Source: Syngnathus acus (taxonomy: Eukaryota > Chordata > Actinopteri > Syngnathiformes > Syngnathidae). Taken from it: a stretch of DNA of 64,000 nucleotides. A program made the position numbers and the translations under genes. Below are positions 50,548-63,898 of the stretch, in pieces. The stretch is taken from the NCBI RefSeq assembly GCF_901709675.1, contig NC_051088.1, positions 8,085,693-8,149,692 of the forward strand. Direction: 5' to 3'. Under the pieces are notes generated by a model. The model saw only the letters and a list, made by a program, of their open reading frames with translations, searched no databases and was not told the origin of the DNA. The first letter of the stretch is position 1; each line of letters begins with the position of its first letter.

Positions 50548-52278
50548 GTGAGTGATTTAAAGTGCCCGACATATAATGTTACAGCCCTCATGTGAATGCC
50601 CGGGTTAGTAAACGTTACTGCTAAAAGGAGCAAAGAACACAAGCGAAACGCTCCGTGATCCGAATTGGGAAATGGGACGCTAAAAGTCCTCCCTTTAATT
50701 TGCTTCAGCAAAGTACATGTAAGTTGAGCGCTGCGTTGAACTCTTGACCTGTGCTACTGCATCAGCGTCTTGACGCTAAGATGACACCTTGGAAACGTCT
50801 CTAGGTTACTTTGCTGTTCAAGCACCTTTTGTCATGGTTCTATTTGCCACTGATACATTTTCAAAAGCAGTTACGATTTCTAGTACTAAATGGTTTCTAA
50901 CGTGCTGAGTCCATACTGTGACCACTGGTCACTCACAGCTTCAGCAGATTGGGCATTGCTGCAACATTTTGAAGATAAATGACCCAAAAAAGCCAGTTTG
51001 CTTACGCTGCAGCCAGGCCTCATCTGTGACGCTCCACAGTCTCCACTTTACTGCAGTGGTCATTTTTCTTGCTGCCCTTATTGCGGTGACCTTCGTCATC
51101 CACCGTTGCTGTTGTTTGTTAGCCATGTCTCATTTCTGACTGATGTTCCACTTGTGTCACTGGACCTAGCAGAGAACCAGAATGCACCCTATTTCAAAAT
51201 GTCTACTTTGGACTCACTACTACATCGATGCCTGAAGTCAGAACACTTGAGGTCAAAGGGTCCATATTTCTGCACATAATCGCAGACGCTTAGCGATTAG
51301 ACTCGATGTGCGCTAGTCCGGTTTCTGAAGTAAAAAAAAAAAAAATGTTGAGCCAACAACCTCTAGTGTTCGGGGTTAGTGCTCTTTGTGAAGATGACAA
51401 TAATTAACAGAATGAATTGTGACGCAGGTCAATAAATATGAATGAAACTAACTTATGGAGACTTGCCTTCACAATCAAACAATAAAAGTGTGGTCAGGAA
51501 ACCAAAACCAAGCCTTCAACCAGTCAGAAAAAATTAATACACTGCACGTGACACGCTAAGCTGTGTGAATCGTGAGTGTGGTATTGCACCAGAACATGGC
51601 ACTGCAGTAAATATTGATGTCATTGTTAGCTATAAGGTGATTAGATGTGTGGAATGCAATTGGATGAGGGAGCATAAATGTTGTTAGCCAACAATGAAAC
51701 AACCAAGGAACAGAAAGTACAGTGTCGGAGTTAGCTTTAGCATAAAGTGCCAAATATTTGCTACGTTTTAGTTTTCGTCCATATGATAAGTACAACTCGT
51801 ACAACTCACAAGCAGAATATTGTCGAAAGCGTCACACTGTCTGCATCCCAAATCTCCTCTTGCGTTGATTCGTGGTCATTGTAGGGGACTTTGAGAGGTG
51901 GATGTCAGCTTGTGGACTTTGAGTGCATATGCAGCTAACTGCAGTGCACTGTGTATTCTGACACCTTAATCGGGAGCACACAATTGACTTTTTCAGGAAA
52001 TGCGTGCATTGCGGTGAAATCTTCTGCGGGATCAGACTACATGGAGGGGGGGGGGGGGGGTAACCTTGACCAGGACATCACTGACTAGGTATACATGCAG
52101 TTAGCTCACGCTATGTAGCTCAAGTAAGATATTCAATTGGATGAATGAGTTGTCCTAGTACACGTTTGAAATGCCAATGTAATCTGCATCCCGTTACACT
52201 GCCGACAAGAAGTATAAACATGTCAGACTCTCGGGAGTCTTGATGAGATTAAGTCGTTGACACGACAGAGAGCAATTA

Positions 52279-52400
52279 CCGTATTTTCCGGACTATAAGG
52301 CGCACCGGACTATAAGGCGCACCTTCAATAAATGGCCCATTTTAAAACTTTGTCCATATATAAGGCGCACCGGACTATAAGGCGCATCATTAATGCATTC
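52279..52400 (+). repeat. Truncated copy of the CCGTATTTTCC foldback element
   Basis: It starts at a TA with CCGTATTTTCCGGACTATAA and contains four copies of the TATAAGGCGCA motif, as in the intact element 340 bases to the right. It lacks the opposite end and fades after about 52400. Confidence 0.7.
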
Positions 52401-52615
52401 ATTTTCTGAGACCATTCGCACTGACATTCCACGAACCATTACCATTGTGAATGAACTTTTAAATATGTAACTATATCCTTTACTATATCCTTTGCAGATA
52501 GGTTGATATTGCAAATGAGAATCTGTTGTCAATTGCACTACCAGAAAAGTTAAAGATTAAAATAATAACAAATTAACAATTTTATGAAAGTTGAATGAAT
52601 TTTTTATTAGATGTA

Positions 52616-53159
52616 CCGTATTTTCCGGACTATAAGGCGCACCTAAAAACCTAACATTTTCTCAAAAGCCGACAGTGCGCCTTATAGTCCGGTGCGCCTT
52701 ATATATGGACCAAATTCCTAAATTTAAACTGGCCCAAAGCATTGTGTCATGAAATCAATCATAAGTGGCCCACTGAAGACTATGAATCATGAATCAAAAA
52801 GACCATGGATCATTATTTTCTGATTATAAAGTAATTTGCTGCGCCTGAAGTTGAAATAAAAAAGATAAAAGATTCCAAATCAAATCATTCTCCATTTCAT
52901 CTTTTTTATTTCAACTTCAGACGCAACAAATTACTTTATAATCACAAAATAATGCTCCATAGTCTTTTTGATTCATGATTCATAGTCTTCAGCGGGCCAC
53001 TTATGATTGATTTTATGACACAATGCTTTAAGCCAATTTAAATTTAGACGCGGGCCGGGATTTGGTCCATATATAAGGCGCACTGGACTATAAGGCGCAT
53101 TGTCGGCTTTTGAGAAAATCTGAGGTTTTTAGGTGCGCCTTATAGTCCGGAAAATACGG
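52616..53159. mobile_element. 544 bp foldback (MITE-like) DNA element with TA target duplication
   Basis: The element is one long inverted repeat. Left arm 52616-52871 and right arm 52903-53159 are near-complementary around a loop of about 30 bases. Termini are CCGTATTTTCCGGACTATAA and its complement, flanked by TA at 52614-52615 and 53160-53161, as expected for Tc1/mariner-type insertion. Inner copies of GGACTATAAGGCGCA recur in both arms. It has no open reading frame, so it would be non-autonomous. Confidence 0.8.
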
Positions 53160-55069
53160 TAATCATAAATATAATTATAGTGCAAATATTTCTTGGTAAA
53201 AACGTGAGGAGGGTCTTATGGAGCTGAAGTAAGTTTTTGCCCATCAAGGCAATGAGACAACTGTTGTTTTTCTCATTCCAAGAGTGGACGCACAGAAGCC
53301 AAATGGTTGGCCTCCTCCACCACTATAGATGGCGCTGTTCCCTTTGTAGTGTTTATTAATGTTTTTTTTACAGGTGGCCTTTAATCCTAGGTCTTTAACA
53401 TAGAAAGTAGCTGGTTTTGAACAACTACCAAGGCGAGCTCTGTACATGTATATTTTTCACTTCCATTACAAATGACCACCAACTATTTGAAATTGTGGTA
53501 CTATTAAAAGTGAACTAGCTAACGGCAGATTCTGCATCTGTCTCCTTGAATTGCCTAACTGCGTACATGCCGCTAAACTTCTCATCACAACAACTAAAAG
53601 GTACGTTAGCGCAACCATTCAATTTTGATTCATGTCAGTCAGAGACAGTCTGGTCTTAGTCGGAGCAGCCCAATAATGAAATGTTTTCTGATGCTTTGTA
53701 ACTGAGTGAGCCACGGGGGCCAATGTCCCTACGGACCAGTACTGCAGAACACTGCCTAGAAAATGCCTGGCAGGATGTGCGGTTAAAGAAATTCTCACCC
53801 CAAAGCTGTCAAGCCATCACAGCTTTGTGCTTGTCAAAGTTACTCATTAGGATTATGCTGTCCCACACTTCCTGCTTTCAAGGACTAAAATTTAATTTGC
53901 TGTTTGATATATCCTTCCGACCGGTGCCATTGTTGTGCGACAATCAGTGTTACTTAATGAACATATTATGGCTTGTCATTGTTTATGAATGAATGAATGT
54001 TTGGGAAGGGAAAGCTGAAGCTCCGCTGATGCGAACTGTGACTATGAAGCACTGAGCTGTGGCACCGAGCAGTACTTAATTGTCACAAACACGAGTGGCA
54101 CAAATACAAAGAGGGTTATGGCATAATGACCCGCCAAGAAACCCTGACCACTTTTTGGTTTTTATAAACAATATAGGCTGAATGACAGGCCATGAATGTC
54201 TTGTAAGGCCTCGCTTATTTCGACATATTTCTTAAATGTCCCCCTTGTGTTACCTGTTTGCTACAATAAATAAGGAAATAGAAACTTTAGGTGAATATCA
54301 CAGGAGCACTCTAACACTGTCACTTTACTTTTTGTGATCAATGCTAATCATTAGCTAATGTAATGAAAGTCGAAGTTGATTCATTAGTGACGTCATTGAT
54401 ATTTTTTCAGCACAGTGCACAAACCAATTTCATGTAAGGACATACCTGCAGAGATACAAATACAACTATATGATTAAAGGTACAACTCACCCATTATGCT
54501 GAATGTAGCTGTACTTAGTAAGAGTCTTGTGCATGTTTCTCTTTAACGTCGATAGCACAGCATGCTGTAATAGATAGATGATTACTTTCTTGATCCCAAG
54601 GGAAATTATTCATTAGGTTGTTGCTTACATTGAAGAAATAGCTAAAGACACTAATAAACAATAAATAACATATAAATTGAATGCAAAAGATAAAAGTCAG
54701 GGCACTGTTAGACAATATTGGGAGGTCATACGCTCCCATTCCTCCTAGAAGATCCAACCTGATCTATTTGTGGAGCCCCCAGTGAGCGGAACCTGGAGCT
54801 TCCGTAGCTCCTCTAATGGGAGAAGATGGCTCTTGTTGGTCAGTATGGTCCTCATCTTAGAGAGCGTCCTTTCCTCCAGCACTCTCTCTACTGAGTCCAA
54901 GCCCAAACCCACAACAGCGCCTACCTTCCTAATTCACTAATTCGCTGCCAACCCAGTTAAAATGGATGTTTGACATCTATAGCTGTCAATGGCAGTCAAC
55001 GTGATAATTAGCTTGAGACAGAACATCATAGCAAGGCTAAAAATAAATGAAGAATTTTCCATTTAAGAC

Positions 55070-55142
55070 TACTGGGAAAGGCTCCAGCACGCTCGTGGAC
55101 CCACGCGAGGATAAGCGGTTCAGAAGATGAATGAATGAATGT
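55070..55142 (+). repeat. 3' end of a teleost SINE-like repeat
   Basis: GGAAAGGCTCCAGCACGCTC, then GAGGATAAGCGGTTCAGAAG and an ATGAATGAATGA tail, is the 3' end of the high-copy teleost repeat whose other parts occur at 4730 and 12056. Confidence 0.65.
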
Positions 55143-56847
55143 TTCTATTTAACTTGTGTTTTTATTGTTTTTGAAGATAAACATGCATTATTTCGCCATG
55201 CTACTAGTTTTAAATTGTGGTAAAATATTTTCACATGCTTGTATCATTCTTCTTTGTGCCATAGTGTTACAACACTGACGTCAATGTCAGAACTGTGTGG
55301 AGATGCAGGTTTAATTATGAATATAATTCACCTTTAGACAGTAGATTTTTGTGATGAAAATGGAGCTTCACTTCACGCCATTACCCTAATTCCTTGACGT
55401 CAGCCCCCACTGGTGTGAATCTTTTAAGACTAGCGGTATTCGGACGAGCTTGCAAGGCTAAACGCTACGTTCCTCCACAATACTCAGAGTTGCCTTGTTT
55501 GACGGCCATTTTGGTGTGCCATGGAGTGTTGTAGTTTGGTGACAGCAGCAGAGAGGCAAGTAGGATGTACTCTGAAAATTGGCCAGTTGCAAGAAGAGAT
55601 AGCAAAAAAATAACATGTCTTGTTTTTGAAGCGCTGCAGGCAAATGCACCCCAGATCAGATATTTTTTGCCTATATTCTGATTTTTTTGGGTCAAATCTG
55701 GGTCACATACGTATCTTACCAAAAGCTCATCCAAAATTTAAGGATCCTCCATTAGTTCTTGGTAAATGCAAATCAAAAGCACTAGTAGAGTCTTGTCCTC
55801 TATTAAAGAGCCATGACTGTTACAGGTGGGCTGAAGATTAGAAAACAGACGGAAAGGTCTGTGGGAGGTCCAGATTTTATGCAATAACAACAGAGGACTA
55901 CATGCCAAGCTGTCTTTGGCATCTTATGACTACATTAACATTAGTTTGGATGTTTGAATTAGATAATTAGATAGGATTAATACCAACCTGCTTTATGGTG
56001 ATAAAACAGGTCGGTTTTAATTCGGTCATACATGACCAACACCTTGCGTAATTGTTTCTTGTAATTGTTGTGCAAGACGAGGTGAGAATTGTCCGAGCAC
56101 CAGTCAAATGACTTTCCAGTTACACAACCAGAGATGGATCATATGATAGCAGATTCAAGCCCGATCTGCCTTCCTCCTCCCTCTCATTGTCCTTACAGCT
56201 GACGACCGCAGAGCGCTCTTTCGTGTCCACGTCCTGTCAGCAAGCGGAGTCCTCGGGGAGAAGACCATATAGAACAGTCCGGCGGACAAAAATAGCACTG
56301 CAGAGATCGCGGGGAGACTTTTAACTGATACCTCTTTGCTGAACAACACTCAAGCATTTGCTTTACATGAGGAGAGCAGCAATCTGAACACACCGCTACA
56401 AATTGAGGTGAATCAATCGGAGCGTTTTGATGCAAAATCATGAGTCATGACACAAAATCTATTCTTGGACTTAGAAGGAGGGGGGGGAGTTGCTTGCTCA
56501 AGTTGTGCAAACTTAAAGTGATGCTGCACAGGCACACCAGGCAAGAAGAGGAAAAAAAGGGGGGGGGGGTCAAGAATCAATTTGGGAATAGGCTATTGAT
56601 CACTTGAGCACCCATGTGTAAACTCATCACTTATCCATGCCACAATGGTGCATTTTATCATCATTGATTTTTTTTTTAGAAAAAGGTATGCCTACCTGCA
56701 TTGTGTCTGTTTTCACAGAGAGCACTGATCATCTTCTACTTCGAGAGCTCATCAGAGTAAAAAAAAAAAAAAGTGCCAGCTTTCATGCCACTCTCGAGGA
56801 GAATGGTGACAGCAAGGACCAGTTGGCAGAAGGAGGCAGACTGCTGG

Positions 56848-56945
56848 CTGCTGTGGGTGTTTCTCTGGCAGTGTCTTAGCTGGTTGTTGTGAGGAGTGAG
56901 AACGAAGCAATCAGCAAGTATACTGCCGCAGAAATTCTTTGCAAT
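56848..56945 (+). ncRNA. mir34a: microRNA precursor mir-34a
   Basis: The 5p arm at 56866-56887 starts TGGCAGTGTCTTAGCTGG and ends TTGT, identical to vertebrate miR-34a-5p. After a loop of about 20 bases the 3p arm at 56908-56929, CAATCAGCAAGTATACTGCC then GC, matches miR-34a-3p except at its last bases. The arms pair as a standard hairpin with flanking GGGTGTTTCTC. miR-34a is a p53-induced regulator of cell-cycle and apoptosis genes. The position next to gpr157, on the same strand, is as in human 1p36.22. Open frames across the hairpin are coincidental. Precursor ends are estimated. Confidence 0.97.
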
Positions 56946-59135
56946 AAGAGTCCTCAGCAATGACATTGACTAATGGAGGGGGGAACCTTAAGCTGCTTTG
57001 TATCGACCATCCCATTATGGACTAAGTTGTCACATGAAGACATGCGTTGTAGTTTGTGAAGAAAAAAAAAGTCTTCTGCTGCCATCTGATGGCTAAAAGA
57101 AGCATGAATTTAAAATGGCTATTTGCTGATGTGTGTTTTATGTCTGCCTGCCTGAAATTGATTTTCACAATAATTTCATGTAAATTCAGTCGCTTTGATT
57201 TATAAATTTGTGCTGATTTACTAAGGAGTCAAAACAATTTGTCCGGTTGCTAAATCTAATAAGATCCAATTCAAGAGCTGTATGTTAAAATTAGCGTTTA
57301 CAAAATGAATAATCCTTCGATATAATTGACACAGTCCCGAAAATGTTAATTAAACACAATACCCATTAACTGTGATTGTTCCAGTGTGGTTATTTATTCT
57401 ATTGTTATAACTTGATGAATAAAATAAAATGAAAAACAAAAAATTCACATCAGCTGTTTTGTTTATTTCAGTGCACCTGAATAACTGTTGTACAATAATA
57501 CACACTCTCCTCTATAAAGGTCTGTTTTTGTTTTTTTAACAGAAGACCAACAAGAGAATAATGGGCTGATTAAGGGTAGGAAAAAAAAAAAATCAAACTA
57601 TAGCAATGTTATCATTCCAACTATCGTAAAACTGAGTGGTTGTCTATATGACTGGTGGTTGGCCTAGGGCAACTCTTCTACGACAGCACAGATGTTTGTC
57701 CCTGGAAAGAAAGGCAAAAAGAAACTGCAGTGCTGCAAAGTTAAGGAATGATTTGTAGTCTCGTCGGCCTGCAGCAATACCTGAATTCCAAGGAGGCCTC
57801 TACTCGATAGCTTTGTACAAAGTTGTGTTTTCCAGGGAACTATTTGGTAAAAGTTCTATTAATCACTTTCTCAACCTTTATTTAGCCGAGGTGTCCGTTT
57901 TACTTGGGTACACACTACCCTTCTTGATCTTGTCCCAATCTATTTAAACAATTGACTCGCTATGAAATCTGGGTCTGTCTAATTGAACACAAAGTTGATC
58001 AAGTCTCAGGAATTACCTATTCCACTGGTAACAGATTGATCACGTTCATTGCACCTTTTGACATCTAATGGAAGAAAGAGCATTTAAGTGTTTCTTGTCA
58101 TATACATTGGTAGAGGCATATAGAAAACATTATTGCCTCTAGGCTAACCCTAACTCTATAAAATTGTAAGTCAACGTGCAAAGCAAATATTCACACCACT
58201 CATTGTCAATATAGATGAGTTTAAGTGCAAGGCAGAAATTTGTCTGCAACAAAAATATGGCAAGTAGCCACAGGGTAGTGCAAATTCCCAGTCAGAGCTG
58301 CTTGCGCGGTCATGTACACTGATTTAAAAAATGTTATTGGAGATTGTCTTATTCCCCTCTGATGTCTTTTATTCTCTCTAATGTATTGTGTCCACAAACA
58401 GAAGTTGTTTCTCTTTGACGGACTGTTCAAATGGAATCGCTCAAGGTCCGATTCACCAATCGCTTCGATCGTCTCTTCACAGAATAATGTCCAACATTTT
58501 AGGAGACAATCATATCGGCAGGTTCGTAAATCAGACGGGCGCAACCACACCAAAAAGTAATGCCAAGAGGTTTCTCATTGTCTCAATGGCGAAATTGCTG
58601 GAATTGGAGATAAAACTGTTATGAGTTGCAAGCACGGTCATTAAATGAATGAAATGAAACTCGTAAAATCAATGTACCACACCACTCACTAATTGCCTGG
58701 TACGATTCCCTAAATAGGCACTGAGAACGAATATCAAACATTGAACGTCCGACCAACTTTTTCTCGCACAGAAAAGATTGCATTTTTTTGCACAGTATTT
58801 GGATGGGGGGGGGGGGGGGGGAAGATTACGTGGCATTTGTGATTTTCCACACTCTGCAGGGGAATTAGTTTTGGGATTATTAGTACGTAATCGTTTTAAA
58901 TCCAATTCTGAAAATAGCCTGCAGTGTGCCACTGACCGGCTGACTGTGACCTCAGCTACAAGAGGAAGAAGAGAAGAAGGAAGAAGTTGCAGTGGGTGGG
59001 GGAAAAGGAAAACGCACTGTTTTTTTGTTTGTTTTTCCTCTAGTCTTCAAGGGAAACGGACGCATTGAGTGAAGGCAGCGCGTTGTGTTGCAAACATGCA
59101 CCGCGTGTAGTGAAGACAAAACGAGAAAGAAGACG
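56946..59135. other. Spacer between mir-34a and gpr157
   Basis: AT-rich, with a G(17) run at 58805 and no exon I can support. Sequence from about 58950 is richer in CG and purines (GAGGAAGAAGAGAAG) and is probably the gpr157 promoter and 5' UTR. Confidence 0.4.
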
Positions 59136-62099
59136 ATGGCAGCACACAACCACACGGTTGTGTACTTGTCTGAGCAGGTGGTTGTGTTGTGTTCATGCGC
59201 CATGTCATTTGTGGGCTCGTCGCTCATTATCGTCACTTACATTAGTTTGGCGGATTTGAGGACCACTCCGCGCAAACTGCTTCTCTTCCTCTCGGTGGCC
59301 GACTGTCTCTCCGCGCTCTCGTATGCCTACGGAGTGTGGAAAGTGTTCGACTCCGACTCGCCGGACTGCGTCGCTCAAGGAGCGATATCCACCTTCGCCA
59401 ACACCAGCTCCTTTTTCTGGACGGTGGCCATCGCAGTCTACTTGTATGTGCTCATCGTCCAGTCCAGTCGGAGAGCTGCAGACAGTCTGGTGCTGGTCTT
59501 CCACCTGGTCAGGTAGCTAAGAGAATAAATTGCTACTGTCTCTTTAAGACGCCCCGAGGCATCTCGGGATACATAAACTACAATCTGTAAACTAAAACAG
59601 GTTTATGAAATTAATGAAGAAAACAACTTGTCATTTGTTTCCTTTATTTATTTTAGATATATATATATGTCGATAGAAGGGGACTTTTATAAGAAAGACA
59701 AAACAAAAATCACGGAATCCCATGAAAACATGTTCCCATAGTTTTGCTAACTTTGAACAAAAGAGTTCAAATGGGTTTTAAAACAAACAAAAAATACATG
59801 TTCGCTAAAATCACAATTACTTTTTTTTTTTTTTTTTACATTTTATTACATTGTAGTCATCCATAAAAGGTGACAACGTTTTGATCAAGTAAGGAGTAGA
59901 AAGTCAACAACAACAAAATAAAAAACTGGTAAATGGTTGATTTTAATTTTGCAAGAATTTCTTCAAATGTGTATATTTTGTCATATAGAATTGAATCATT
60001 CTTGGTAAACTTATTATTTTATAGAATAAATGTAAATGTTCGACTTATTCAATTAAAAATAACTTATTATTTACAATAACACAATCAACCAATTATTTAA
60101 TTAGATAAAGTTAAGAAAAATAAACACTGTACAAGTTAAGGAATCAGTTAAAACCAAATATGCTAATGCAACAAATATTCCAGGACTCTTGGTATTGTAA
60201 ACTTAATTAAACAATGGAGCAGGCTGTAAGTGGCCATACGTTATCGACCACTTATTTAGCTCTTTCCACAGGGAAGAAGAAAAAAAAACACAATGTCAAG
60301 GGCAGTACTGTTCTCTTTCAATCTAGGATGCTGTAATGAACATTACAACATAAATAGTACCAACTGACAATCATAGGAAGCTTCTTTCATTACACGTTTA
60401 ATCATGCTGCAATGTGCAACAGTGAGTACTTAAATTGCTCATTTATGTGCTGTTTATTAATATACTTTAGGAAGAGGAAGCAACTATTTGGTAGTATATA
60501 AAATAAGTCAACAATTATGAGATTCAAAATCACATGGTCACCGCATGGTACTCTCACCACAACATCTGCGGTGAATATTCGACTTTTGTTTTTGCAAATT
60601 CTTCGGCAGGCCGTTGCAATTGGGGTGTCACAACAGAGCTATTCATCCCCTTGTATAAGCAGCACACACAGCCTGCCCCTTGGCAATGGACTATTAAAAA
60701 CATGTCATTCTGGCATGAAAATGTATATTCTTAGCTGGTCGAGACAAAATATCCTTGAGTTATATTTGACGTACTGACTACCACACAGTACACTATAGTA
60801 TGTATGAAGCAAACGTTACGATAGTCTTTTCCGTGGTGTTGCGTGTCGTTGGCCATTGAACCCACATGGCATTTAAAAATGAAAAACAATTTTCTGCGTG
60901 TGATGTCATTCTCTAACACTTCTGTTTTGAACTCTTTTGTGTTGTCTAGCTGGGGCGTTCCTCTGGCCATCACAATTGCAGGCGTGTGCCTCAACAAGAT
61001 TGGCTACACAGCGTCAGAGGTGTCAGTTGGCTGGTGCTGGGTCAGAATCCACATCCCTGATCGTGTCCTATGGATGCTGCTGAGTGGAAAGATTTGGGAA
61101 TTCTTGGCTTACCTCACCCTCCCTGTCCTCTACATCCTTATCAAGAGACACATTCACACAGCGGTGAGGACCCAAGGAGAAAGTTGACGATGTAGTGTTA
61201 CTCATAGGGGCTGGATCATGGTATACTTGCAAAGGGAGACTCAACATCCACAATTTACAATTAGTTTAAGCGCCGGTATGTTCAACCAAACTATATAATT
61301 TGTTTATGTGTGTAATATTACTTTAATTTAATATCCACCACCATTCACCATTTTGCATTCCTGAAAATTTTGGGATTCTGAAGTTTCATGTTTTGTCATC
61401 TATGATTTCGCCATTTTTACTGAATTAGATTTTTGCTATGGTATTGTTTCAGTATCGTGGTACTTTACGCTGGTATAGTATTGTAGTTAAAGTTTTGCTA
61501 TTGTGACAAAACTAGTTACTGGTTTCCAAAAAGTCATTAATTTCCTGCTGTCTTGTATTCTTTGGTACCACACACAGCATGCAGCCCTTTCTGAGTACCG
61601 TCCCCTCTTGGCCAATAGGACGCCATCGTACTCCTTCTCCACCATGGCGGACATGAAGCTGACTCTCATCCCTCTCATCTTCATCATGTTGCGCATTTGG
61701 AGTACTATCCGCTTTATTCTGTTGCTGGCCGGATCCCCAGCGGGCCAGAACCCTGTGCTGGTCATGCTACATGTGAGTGGACATGACATTTCAATCATTT
61801 GGTTGTCAAACACAATCTTATGCTCGGTTGCGTGTTTATAAGATTTTTCTTGTTGTCTGTCTTCTGTGGTGGCACAACAGGGCATTGGTAACACGTCGCA
61901 GGGAGCAGCCAACTGCATCATGTTTGTGTTTTTCACCGCACCCGTCCGGATGCGCCTCTTCGCTTCTCTCTGCTGCTGCCGTGCGGGCTCATCGGAGCGG
62001 CAGAAAGCGCAAGATGACAGTCGCGGGCTGCCGCCTGAACTTCCCGTCTCAAATCAGAAAGAGATAGAGTTCACGAGTGGCGACCACACTGACAGGTGA
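59136..62099 (+). CDS. gpr157: G protein-coupled receptor 157
   Basis: GPR157 is an orphan seven-helix receptor reported to signal through Gq at the primary cilium of radial glia. Four plus-strand exons join in phase: 59136-59512, 60950-61163, 61578-61772 and 61881-62099. They give 334 residues (human about 335). Signatures include KLLLFLSVADCLSALSYAYG in helix 2, GAISTFANTSSFFWTVAIAV in helix 3, SWGVPLAIT and IGYTASEVSVGWCW in the helix 4-5 region, HAALSEYRPLL in the third inner loop, MADMKLTLIPLIFIMLRIWS in helix 6 and GIGNTSQGAANCIMFVFFTA in helix 7. The tail is short and acidic, ending DHTDR. The start is the first ATG and gives a glycosylatable N-terminus (NHT). Exon 1 ends at an AG/GTAGCT donor. 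Confidence 0.97.
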
Positions 62100-62355
62100 T
62101 GCTCAGTTGTACAGAAGGTGGACTTACTTCACAGGCGTGTGGTGAGAAAAAAAGCATCTTACATTTAAGTTGATGTTTCTCCAAGATGAATGATTTTATC
62201 ACGACTCAATTTTTCGAGTTTGTATGGATCGATTCATAATCAGTTTAATCAAGTATTTGTGGAGACGAAAAATATGTGAATGTTCTTGGCTATATTCAAG
62301 GCACTGTCGCCATTTTTTAATTGAATCATTATATACTTTGAAAGAAAGCTGCACC

Positions 62356-62361
62356 AATAAA
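62356..62361 (+). terminator. Polyadenylation signal of gpr157
   Basis: AATAAA lies about 257 bases past the gpr157 stop codon, the first canonical hexamer downstream. The 1.5 kb that follows to 63898 is AT-rich with no recognised gene. Confidence 0.5.
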
Positions 62362-63898
62362 CTCATTCAATGTTGTCACGCTATAATCACCGTTCCTTTG
62401 TCTTGCCAAACAATAAGTATTGAGATGAAAAAAAGTTAGATTCCTCCAAAGAGGAACACAATCTGACGCAAGATAGTAGTTGGCTTGATGTCACTGGCAG
62501 TGATGTGTTTGTTTCTTTGTTCTTGCCTTACGATGTGTTACAAAATCATTGTACTTGATGTGTCACAGTTATTAATATGATTGCTGTTGTCAGGATGTAT
62601 GTGACCCATCATCACATGTCATCCTTCCTCCTTAAAATCTGAGCCTTTTATTACTGTGGAGGCTCACTTCTCCTCTGACCCCAAAATGGGTCACTTCCTA
62701 ATCCTGCAAAGCATTATTGGTTACAGAGTTTCTCAACCTTTACTGAGTGAGGCATGATACATATTTTATACACCTATTTAAAAAAATATTTACTCTCAAA
62801 TGTTTCTTGAACACAAAACTTTGATTCTCTTTTATGAATTATACCTTCCGCCGTTTTGTGGAAGAGCCTTTAATTATTCTGCTTGTGTTTATGGGCTCAT
62901 CTCGTCTCTTAATTGCAGCGCTCCTCAAAATATTGAAGGCTGCAATTTCTCCAATATATTTGGCCACATTAAAAAAAAAAAGGTTCACCAATAGCATACC
63001 CAAAAAAAATGGAGAAGTGGCGACTACGGTTAAATGCTGATGAGGATCCTTTTTTTTTTTTGTCCTTCAGGGCCACAATCATGTTTTGTGTTGGGTCCAT
63101 TGTGTCAGCTTTGAGTCTTGGCTGACATTGAAGGCTCCATCGTGTGCAGACACCTTATGAGGGGATTTTAGTCAGTTGGCTTGCTGCCCATGTAATTCAT
63201 TAAAACTAAAAGAGGCGCACACTGTGATACTATTTATAGTATTAGAAATGTCAAGGCATGCTTTTTTTTTCCAAATGAGATGAGCACCCTACAGCCATCT
63301 TAAGTTTACCTCATAACACCAAACTTCTTTTGCCAAATACTTTTACCAATGAATGTTCAATTAAGGATGTGGGTGACTTTAGCAGAGTTGGCCAGCCCCA
63401 TGAAATTAGATTTTTTTGGGGTGGCGGAGGCCAGGAGTGGTTAAAAAAAATTACTTAGAAAGGTCTCTCTCTCAGCCAATAAGCAACTATAAATGTTTTT
63501 ATGATGCTGATTATATATGTATATATGTATAAGAATATAAATAGAATATTCATGATATTAATGATCAGTAGAAGTAAATTATAATTTTGTCATTATTTTC
63601 TATTTTGTAGTATTTAGCAATAAGCATTCTTAATGGAAATGAAAAACAAACACACGACCGTGTAATTTAGGCGCCGATCCGGCTGTGCCTAGGTTCTGTT
63701 ACAATTGTTGTTTGTGTAATAGGTGTGCCTCCAGCCTATTGCGCAACAGTTGTTTAACCCACAGTAAGTGAGTGAGCACTGTCAGCAACATAAAAGCAAT
63801 AAAAAAATATCTGCTCTTAGCCGCCACGATGACATGTTCAAAGGGCAGAAACCACAAGTGCAGTTTACCAAAGTACACTTTTTCTTATTGATTGACAA

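Noticed and set aside
50238-50711. Short frames on both strands around the p53-like site
   Set aside because: No homology; the region is better read as a promoter or noncoding exon.
56637-56966. Frames on both strands across the mir-34a hairpin
   Set aside because: They include a poly-A-derived Lys run and end inside the microRNA; conservation is explained by mir-34a.
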